Assembly (NCBI GenBank): GCA_047629355.1
Contig: JBLHWU010000125.1
Location: 1 to 19,021, forward strand
Length of the DNA: 19,021 nucleotides
Direction of reading: 5' to 3'
Source: CAYUNA01 sp047629355
GTDB taxonomy: Bacteria; Bacteroidota; Bacteroidia; Chitinophagales; Saprospiraceae
In this document: piece by piece, positions 12,807 through 19,021 of the stretch
Layout of the letters: every line of letters begins with the position of its first letter
How positions within the stretch are numbered: the first letter of the stretch is position 1
Program-made: the position numbers and the translations under genes
Notes under the pieces: model-generated
Told to the model about the DNA's origin: nothing
Database searches by the model: none
What the model saw: only the letters and a program-made list of their open reading frames with translations

Positions 12807-13673
12807 TCAAACATCACAAATCAAAATCGCTTCCTTCAAAGCCTCAATTGGGTCTTCATAGGTCGGAACAAATTCCTGTGCGACATATCCTTTAAAACCC
12901 GTCTTGACAATCGCTTTCATAATCGGTGGGTAATTCAGTTCTTGCGAATCATTAATTTCATTTCTACCCGGTACGCCAGCAGTATGATAATGGGCAAAGT
13001 AAGGATGAAAGTCTTGAATTGTCTGAATGATATTCCCTTCCTGTACTTGCATGTGGTAAATATCATACAGCAATTTGAACTGTTCGGAACCGAGTTTATC
13101 GCAAAGTTGAACGCCCCAAGCGGTACTGTCACACATATAATCTGGATGGTTTACTTTAGAATTAAATAACTCCATTATGATAACCACCTTGTGTTTTTCA
13201 GCTAAAGACATAATTTGCTTTAAACCTTCTACGCAGTTTTTTAAACCAACTTCATCTTCCATCCCTCGCCGATTCCCACTAAAACAAATTAGACTTTGGT
13301 AACCAGCAGCGGCTACTTTTGGAATCATTTCTGAATATTGCTGAATTAATTGTGCATGAAATTTGGGCTCATTCCATCCATCCACCAAGTTTATTTCTGC
13401 ACCATTGCACATTGAGCAGTCAATGCCATACTTTTTGAGTAATGCCCAATCTTTTGGACCGACCAAATCTAACGCAGGAATGCCCATATTTTTTAAAATG
13501 GGTAAGAATTCTTCTAAAGGATATTTATTGAAACACCAGCGACTAACGGAATGTCGAATATTACCTTTCCATGCTTCAATTTTTACTGTTTCCTTAGCAG
13601 ATAAATTTGTGGTTAGAAGTATCGAACTTGCAGATAAAGCAACGGTACTTTGAATGAAATTTCTTCTTTTCAT
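12807..13673 (-). CDS. Hydroxypyruvate isomerase-like TIM-barrel protein with Tat signal
   Basis: The 288-residue protein starts with MKRRNFIQSTVALSASSILL, a twin-arginine signal followed by a hydrophobic stretch, so it is probably exported folded. The start at 13673 is chosen because it places the RR motif at residues 3-4. The rest matches the hydroxypyruvate-isomerase branch of the xylose-isomerase-like TIM barrel. Metal-binding segments IIMELFNSKVNHPDY, LLYDIYHMQVQEGNI, AHYHTAGVPGRNEINDSQEL and GYVAQEFVP supply the Glu, Asp, His and Glu ligands. Substrate is unknown; a ketose or keto-acid isomerase or epimerase is likely. It lies 173 bp downstream of the beta-galactosidase gene on the same strand, but whether it acts on the same sugar is a guess. 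Confidence 0.82.
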   Translation of the reverse strand: MKRRNFIQSTVALSASSILLTTNLSAKETVKIEAWKGNIRHSVSRWCFNKYPLEEFLPILKNMGIPALDLVGPKDWALLKKYGIDCSMCNGAEINLVDGWNEPKFHAQLIQQYSEMIPKVAAAGYQSLICFSGNRRGMEDEVGLKNCVEGLKQIMSLAEKHKVVIIMELFNSKVNHPDYMCDSTAWGVQLCDKLGSEQFKLLYDIYHMQVQEGNIIQTIQDFHPYFAHYHTAGVPGRNEINDSQELNYPPIMKAIVKTGFKGYVAQEFVPTYEDPIEALKEAILICDV

Positions 13674-13735
13674 GTTTTTTCGTTTTTTTTGATAAACGTC
13701 TTTTCTCTTCAAATAATTCTGAAGATTATTTTCCT

Positions 13736-13743
13736 CAAAGTTA
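13736..13743 (-). promoter_or_regulatory. Candidate -7 box TAACTTTG for the isomerase-like gene
   Basis: TAACTTTG on the minus strand fits TAnnTTTG and lies about 62 bp before the ATG at 13673. No TTG occurs at the expected 19-bp spacing, and the TAA is part of an AAGTAAC string resembling the dispersed repeats, so support is weak. Confidence 0.3.
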
Positions 13744-13846
13744 CTTAAAATGAGGATAAGTACCTAGACACAATTAAAAAATCATCAATAGACTTGTTAC
13801 CCATAAAGATATTCAGCAAATTTTGGCTATCCGCAATTTCTGTTTT

Positions 13847-16800
13847 TTACTTTCCAAACTGCTTACTTAATGCTACAAATAATTCTTTAGAGCCATTCTC
13901 AACTGGAATTAAATAAAAAGAATAGTTGTGCTCAATAGCTCCATTTATAAGATATTTTTTTTGAGGTTTTGAATACCAACTATCATCACCAGCAACACCA
14001 CGTTGTACAAGGTCAAGATTTAATTGCACTAAATCTTGTTCTTTAATATCTGTAGTGTGCTTTGTTTTATTTACCTCAGGAATTCCATCAATTTGATATT
14101 TTTCGTCAACCGCTGTAGCACCGCCATAATCAAGTCCAGCAGTTGTGTCAAAATCTTCGTTAGGCATATGTAAAGCAGCTATACCTAACCCATTACTAGC
14201 ATCTTCTGCAACAACCATTAATCCGTTTCTATTCTTATTCATTAAAGACACCCACCTTACTTCCGTTTTATAACCATTTTCTGAAGGCCGAATATAAGGT
14301 ACATACTGGTCTGAAACTGTAGATGTGTATAAGCCAACAAAAGCAGCATGCTTTCTATCTTGATAGTTTTCCCAAGGGCCTCTACCAAAGTAAGTCATTT
14401 CACTATATTGCTTTGGCAATTGCATACGCATACCAATTCGTGGTAAATCTCCTTTATAATCGGTCGTTCCTAATGTATTCTCAATGCGGACAACTCCATT
14501 TCCAGTAATCGTGTAAACACTTGTAAATTGAGTCTCTACACCAGGTAATTTATACGTTATTTTTAATTCGACTTCGTTCCCAGATACTTGGTTGGATACA
14601 ACTGCTGTAACTTCAGAAAACAACGATGCTTTCTTCCACTCAATGTTTCTGACCTGCATTTTATTTCCAAAATCATTGTCTGTAACTGCCCGCCAAAAAT
14701 TTGGTTTAGGTCCTTTTCCGTCTTTCAACAATTCGTTGTTTTTGAACTTGTAAGAAGTCAAACGGCCTTCTTTTTCATTAAATACCACCGCTAAATCTGC
14801 ATTTGAAACGATGGTATTTAAACCCTCTTTCTTTACCGATAAATCTATTCCCTTCTCTACGCTTACTGATTCTTTTTTGTATTTAGCATCTAATCTTATT
14901 TGCTCATGCGCCACTTCAAATCCTGCGGGTAATAGCCCCCAAGCGTTTTTAGTAGTCGCAGAAATTTCAACAAAATATTCTGTATTTACTTCGTAGGTGA
15001 TATCTCCTAGAGGAATTCTAATTAATTTCCCTATATGCGTTTCTACAGAAAGCGACTCCATGGAAATGGTTTTTAACACCTTTCCATCTGCCTTTATGGT
15101 AGCCATGATATCAAAAATATTGAGGTCTGTAAAATCGTATAAGTTCTCTACCAAAATTCGAACTTCATCATTGCTATTTATTCCTTTTTCTTTAAAGTTA
15201 ATAAATTCATGTGCCTTTTTAACTTCATACAATGCAGGTTGCGGCGTACGGTCTGGAAAAACAATTCCATTATTCAAAAATGTACCATCTGATGGCATAT
15301 CTTTTCCATAATCTCCACCATAGGCATAATATCGTTCACCGTTTTCATTTGTTTTCCAGATAGACTGATCTACCCAATCCCAAATAAAACCACCTTGTAA
15401 GTTGTCATATTGCTCAATAATATCCCAGTAATCTTGGAAGTTACCGGTACTATTACCCATTGCATGTGCATATTCACTGGGAATAAAAGGTCGGTCTGTT
15501 TTAGATTTCCCAATTTCTTCGAATCTTGCAGGTGAAGGATATTGCGGTACAATAATATCTGTATTCCAATCCATGTCATACAAACTACCATCTGAATCTT
15601 TATAAGGTCTTTCGTACTGAACAGGTCTTTTTGATTTATCGTTAGCCTTTATTGCATTGTATCCTGCATAAAAATTAACGCCATTTCCTGCCTCATTACC
15701 CATTGACCAAATAATAACAGATGGATGATTTTTATCTCGCTCTACCAAACGCACCATTCTGTCTACATGTGCCTTTTCCCAACTCTCTTTTTTTGCCAAT
15801 GAATGCTCCCCATAATACATACCATGAGACTCGATATTCGCCTCATCTACTACATATATCCCGTGAATATCACACAATTCATAAAATCGTCGCCCTCTTG
15901 GATAGTGACTCAATCTAACCGCATTGATATTGTTTTCTTTCCACAGACGAATGTCTTTCATCATCATTTCTTCAGACATGACATGACCCGTTTCTGGATC
16001 TGCTTCTTGGGCGTTTACCCCTTTTAACGTAATTCTTTGACCATTAACTAAAAGAAGCCCATTTTTAATCTCTACCGATCTAAATCCGATTTTAGAAGCG
16101 GTAGATTCTATAGGATTTCCTTTTTTGTCTTTCAACTCAATGACTAAGGTATACAAATTCGGATGCTCCGCACTCCATTGTTTCGCATTTTCGATGGTTG
16201 CTTGAAAATTCACCTGACTTTCCTTATTTTCAAGAACCGCCAATTCTGAAAATTTTGAGGCAATTAATTGATCATTAGCATCATATAATTTAAAGGCTAC
16301 TTGCGATTTTTTATTTTTTGAAAGGTGATTTTCAATAACAACCTCTAAATCTAATATTCCATTTTTATAGGCGCCGTCCAAATTTGAAACCACCTCGAAA
16401 TCTTTTATTCTTAATTTAGGTTGCGCATAGACATATACACTTCGTTCAATTCCGCTAATTCTCCAAAAATCTTGACATTCTAAGTAAGAACCATCCGTCC
16501 ATCTAAAAATTTGAATCGCAATGGTGTTATTACCCGGTTTAGCAAATTGCGTTATATTAAATTCAGTTGGTAATTTACTCCCTTGGGAATACCCAATATA
16601 CTCGCCGTTTAACCAAACAAAACCACCTGATTTCATTGTACCTATATGCAAAAACATTTCCTTTCCATCCCAATCAGCTGCAATGTTAAAACCTCTGCGA
16701 TAAGAGCCTACAGGATTGTAATCATTAGGAACATCTCCTGGATTCTTAGGATATATTCTACCAACAAATTCCATGTCAGCTGCGACCGGGGCTTTATAAT

Positions 16801-17194
16801 CTGCAAATTCATATTGATGATTCACATAAATGGGAACTCCGAAGCCTTCTACTTCCCAATTTGAGGGAACTTTAATATTGTCCCAAGTATCCACATTTTC
16901 TGCCGGATTCATGAATGTGGTAGACCTATCTTTTGGGGAGCGCACCCATTTAAACTTCCATTGACCATCCAAACTTTGATGAAAATTTGTGCTTTTGGCA
17001 TCAAAACTCAAAGCATCCTCGTTCGGTGTATAAGCCGTAAATGAGGCATGTGCATCCAATTTATTTTCACTAATTACCGCTTCGTTTTCAATATAATGCG
17101 AGATATCTTTTTCTTGGCTATACACCAAACTTGTTAAAGATATGGATAAGCAAATTATTAATAGTTGACTTCTCATTTTAAATTTAAACTTCAT
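13847..17194 (-). CDS. Secreted GH2 beta-galactosidase
   Basis: The 1115-residue protein has a Sec signal peptide (RSQLLIICLSISLTSLVYSQ, cleavage near residue 26), so it acts in the periplasm or outside. The order fits long LacZ-type enzymes: a sugar-binding jelly roll (about 60-255), an Ig-like domain (about 260-370), a TIM barrel (about 375-670), another beta domain, and the C-terminal small-chain beta-sandwich (about 800-1100). The acid/base is E501 in WSMGNEAGNG and the nucleophile E574 in FIPSEYAHAMGNS, spaced as in E. coli LacZ (461 and 537). It hydrolyses terminal beta-galactosides; released galactose would feed galK and galT. The gene lies 25 bp after the metzincin lipoprotein gene, so the two are probably one operon. 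An alternative start is Met7. Confidence 0.93.
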   Translation of the reverse strand: MKFKFKMRSQLLIICLSISLTSLVYSQEKDISHYIENEAVISENKLDAHASFTAYTPNEDALSFDAKSTNFHQSLDGQWKFKWVRSPKDRSTTFMNPAENVDTWDNIKVPSNWEVEGFGVPIYVNHQYEFADYKAPVAADMEFVGRIYPKNPGDVPNDYNPVGSYRRGFNIAADWDGKEMFLHIGTMKSGGFVWLNGEYIGYSQGSKLPTEFNITQFAKPGNNTIAIQIFRWTDGSYLECQDFWRISGIERSVYVYAQPKLRIKDFEVVSNLDGAYKNGILDLEVVIENHLSKNKKSQVAFKLYDANDQLIASKFSELAVLENKESQVNFQATIENAKQWSAEHPNLYTLVIELKDKKGNPIESTASKIGFRSVEIKNGLLLVNGQRITLKGVNAQEADPETGHVMSEEMMMKDIRLWKENNINAVRLSHYPRGRRFYELCDIHGIYVVDEANIESHGMYYGEHSLAKKESWEKAHVDRMVRLVERDKNHPSVIIWSMGNEAGNGVNFYAGYNAIKANDKSKRPVQYERPYKDSDGSLYDMDWNTDIIVPQYPSPARFEEIGKSKTDRPFIPSEYAHAMGNSTGNFQDYWDIIEQYDNLQGGFIWDWVDQSIWKTNENGERYYAYGGDYGKDMPSDGTFLNNGIVFPDRTPQPALYEVKKAHEFINFKEKGINSNDEVRILVENLYDFTDLNIFDIMATIKADGKVLKTISMESLSVETHIGKLIRIPLGDITYEVNTEYFVEISATTKNAWGLLPAGFEVAHEQIRLDAKYKKESVSVEKGIDLSVKKEGLNTIVSNADLAVVFNEKEGRLTSYKFKNNELLKDGKGPKPNFWRAVTDNDFGNKMQVRNIEWKKASLFSEVTAVVSNQVSGNEVELKITYKLPGVETQFTSVYTITGNGVVRIENTLGTTDYKGDLPRIGMRMQLPKQYSEMTYFGRGPWENYQDRKHAAFVGLYTSTVSDQYVPYIRPSENGYKTEVRWVSLMNKNRNGLMVVAEDASNGLGIAALHMPNEDFDTTAGLDYGGATAVDEKYQIDGIPEVNKTKHTTDIKEQDLVQLNLDLVQRGVAGDDSWYSKPQKKYLINGAIEHNYSFYLIPVENGSKELFVALSKQFGK

Positions 17195-17219
17195 TTTTTA
17201 AATATTTGGATTGAAAATT

Positions 17220-18842
17220 CTAATATAAACCTACTTCTGCTAAGTGTGTAAAAAACACATTTTCCCCCGAATTATCATCATAACCACTTGTAATTGTAAC
17301 TTTAAAATACTGAATAGTTATTGGAGTGGTCAATTCTATGGATTGTCTTGCACTACCATCTTCCAAGGTAAAATCACCAAGGTTTTCAAAAGTTGAACCA
17401 TCTGTACTTGTTTCAATTGTAATGTTGTTTGGTCTGCCGTTATATTTATTTGTTCTATTATAAAAGGTAAACCCCTTAATTATTTGATCTACATTTAAGT
17501 TGATAGTAAAAGAATGTGGATAGCTTGGTTGTGAAGATTGCCACTGTGAGTGCCAAAATGTTTCACTATTGCTATCAATTGCATGTTCTGCATGCCCATT
17601 CCCCGCACCTTCTCCAGAAGTTTCTTCAGAAGAAGCCCCTGTTATCGTCCAGTTAGTTTTATCTACTTCTTCAATAGAAAAAATATCAATATCTATATCG
17701 GGTTTGTTGTTTACAAATTCATACTGAAAACTCTCATAAGAAAAATTACCATTAGTATGACAAAAACGAATGCTCAACTCAAAAGGATATTGCTTATATT
17801 CTTGATTGATTCCAGACAGTGGCATCACAACTGAGATACTGTCATTATTAATGATATTAGCTGTTGCCCAACTTACGGCATTATAATTACTATCATCAAT
17901 ACTTGTTTTAGGGTCGTTATAAATATTAACTCCATTTATCCCTATTGAAACATCAAACTTGCTCTTTACATATAAATTAGTATCATCTGCATATATTCTA
18001 AGTGATTTTATAGTATGTGAAGGAATTTCCGCGTAAAAGTTTGAAGCTGGTTGATCATTAAATACTTGATTATTATTTAAGATAACAGCACTTGCTTTTG
18101 TTAGATGTACGTTCTCTGGATCATCATTATATTCATGATTCCCCCAAGCCATCATGGCAATCCAACCATCATCTGCTTTGTGTTGATTATGAGGTAAATT
18201 TAATGCGTGACCTATTTCATGTATCGTTCCACCAATCCAATTTGTACTTCCTTCTTGAGTACCATCTCGCCAAGTATTCATATCAAAATTTAAATAGTCT
18301 AATACATAACACCATCTTCCAATTCCGTAGAAAGGAACTCCGCCTGCATCCCAACCATGATCGCCTTCTCTACTAGGCATAAAAACGACGGTATGCGCAC
18401 TTGTGGTTTCGTTTGGGTTATCATTAAAATATTTTTCTATTTCAATATTTGCTTTAGCTCCACCACCTTCGTAAGGATAATAATTAGCATTGTTCTGGCC
18501 ATTGATAACAATTATTTTAATACGCTGAGCATCTTTTTCGTCCACTAAAAGTCCGAATGTTTTCTCTCCAAACCCATAGCTATTCATTTCCTTTTTATAC
18601 CATTCTTGCGCATGAAGCATAATACCAGAAAGCCTTCTTTGATAATCGTTTAAAGTATCTTTATCGTTTGGAATAAAATAAACAACATTTAAATTTGAAG
18701 AGCGATTCGATGTGTAATTTATAACTGTAGGGTCTGGGGTTGGGTCTATAGTTTCTATAATTTCTGTGGTGGGTAAATCATCGTCTTTATTACACCCTAA
18801 GAGGATTATTAGAGCTATCGTTATTGGTATGATTATTTTCAT
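17220..18842 (-). CDS. Lipoprotein metzincin-type metalloprotease with C-terminal F5/8-type-C domain
   Basis: The 540-residue protein starts at the ATG at 18842. This gives a lipoprotein signal, MKIIIPITIALIILLGCNKD, with lipobox LLGC and Cys17; the in-frame ATG 27 bp upstream would only add MRSANLVTK. The extended zinc site HEIGHALNLPH (H208, E209, H212, H218) is the metzincin HExxHxxGxxH pattern with Asn in place of Gly. A distal methionine may be in IAMMAWGNHE. The last 145 residues, from ASSEETSGEGAGNGHAEHAI through ITIQYFKVTI to LAEVGLY, fit an F5/8-type-C (CBM32/discoidin) domain, which often binds galactose-containing glycans. It is probably anchored at the cell surface and cleaves glycoproteins or is targeted to them. 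I cannot name the peptidase family. Gene order suggests co-expression with the galactosidase. Confidence 0.8.
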   Translation of the reverse strand: MKIIIPITIALIILLGCNKDDDLPTTEIIETIDPTPDPTVINYTSNRSSNLNVVYFIPNDKDTLNDYQRRLSGIMLHAQEWYKKEMNSYGFGEKTFGLLVDEKDAQRIKIIVINGQNNANYYPYEGGGAKANIEIEKYFNDNPNETTSAHTVVFMPSREGDHGWDAGGVPFYGIGRWCYVLDYLNFDMNTWRDGTQEGSTNWIGGTIHEIGHALNLPHNQHKADDGWIAMMAWGNHEYNDDPENVHLTKASAVILNNNQVFNDQPASNFYAEIPSHTIKSLRIYADDTNLYVKSKFDVSIGINGVNIYNDPKTSIDDSNYNAVSWATANIINNDSISVVMPLSGINQEYKQYPFELSIRFCHTNGNFSYESFQYEFVNNKPDIDIDIFSIEEVDKTNWTITGASSEETSGEGAGNGHAEHAIDSNSETFWHSQWQSSQPSYPHSFTINLNVDQIIKGFTFYNRTNKYNGRPNNITIETSTDGSTFENLGDFTLEDGSARQSIELTTPITIQYFKVTITSGYDDNSGENVFFTHLAEVGLY

Positions 18843-18944
18843 TTTGGTTACTAAATTTGCTGAACGCATAAATTGATTTTTTTAATTCGCATTCCTAAGT
18901 AAGTACGTGACATTATTTATTGGGGTAAAATTTGAAAGCAAGAT

Positions 18945-19021
18945 TTTTTCGATAGTTTTCTTTTAAAAATCGTTGCATGGTCTACATCACGGAACTATTT
19001 TTAAGAGGAAAATAGCGGAAT
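18945..19021 (+). repeat. Diverged partial copy of the 168-bp hairpin element, cut by the window end
   Basis: AAAAATCGTTGCAT followed by ten changed bases and then ACGGAACTATTTTT keeps the central core and spacing of the elements at 1242 and 12025. The flanks AGTTTTCTTTT and AAGAGGAAAAT are again complementary, while the outer arms differ. A CTAAGTAAGTACGTGACATT string at about 18896 upstream resembles the shared end motif. Confidence 0.6.

Noticed and set aside
12696..13169. 157-residue plus-strand reading frame
   Set aside because: Its start is inside a nested hairpin and the rest is antisense to the well-supported isomerase-like gene.
13847..17194. Several plus-strand reading frames of 60-104 residues inside the galactosidase region
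   Set aside because: They are antisense shadows of an intact GH2 gene with catalytic residues and have no family signal.

Overview
This AT-rich window most likely comes from a Bacteroidota chromosome, possibly a Saprospiria-like lineage (tentative). The phylum call rests on a TTG-N19-TATTTTTG promoter of the Bacteroidota type, a zinc-less DksA/TraR-like protein, a NUDIX-type sugar regulator, and a TCATTTCGACCGAAGTGG-type dispersed repeat. There are twelve intact protein genes, one broken gene and an unusually dense set of intergenic palindromic repeats. I saw no rRNA, tRNA, CRISPR array or intact transposase.

Region 1 (1-3097) holds minus-strand regulatory genes: a DksA/TraR-like protein, a frameshifted MscS channel remnant, and an ECF sigma factor overlapping a small acidic protein. 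The spaces between them are filled with hairpin elements.

Region 2 (3098-8906) is a plus-strand set: a CPA2-type cation:proton antiporter, then three overlapping genes (an unclassified ATP-grasp ligase, a GshB-like ATP-grasp ligase, an AspA/AstE-like zinc deacylase), then, after a 310-bp repeat-filled gap, an MscS channel. The three enzymes look like a pathway that builds and trims or hydrolyses a small peptide-like or acylated amino-acid compound. The flanking ion transporters suggest an osmotic or K+/H+ homeostasis role. This is the best candidate here for an undescribed system, but the product cannot be read from sequence.

Region 3 (8955-12008) is galactose metabolism: galK and galT on the minus strand, divergent from a NUDIX-winged-helix regulator. 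Two tandem palindromic operators lie between them, one placed between the -33 and -7 boxes of the regulator promoter. A terminator-like hairpin sits in the galK leader.

Region 4 (12009-12806) has no gene and is a mosaic of palindromic elements.

Region 5 (12807-18842) is on the minus strand: a lipoprotein metzincin with a C-terminal F5/8-type-C domain, a secreted GH2 beta-galactosidase, and a Tat-exported hydroxypyruvate-isomerase-like TIM barrel. Outside the cytoplasm the galactosidase would release galactose, which galK and galT would then process inside.

The repeats share modules. A near-identical hairpin of about 168 bp occurs twice, with paired A/T-run length changes. A TTGAGGG-type palindrome recurs five times. 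A TTAAGTAACGGTGAAATAA-like end motif flanks several elements and even forms the last codons of the antiporter gene.
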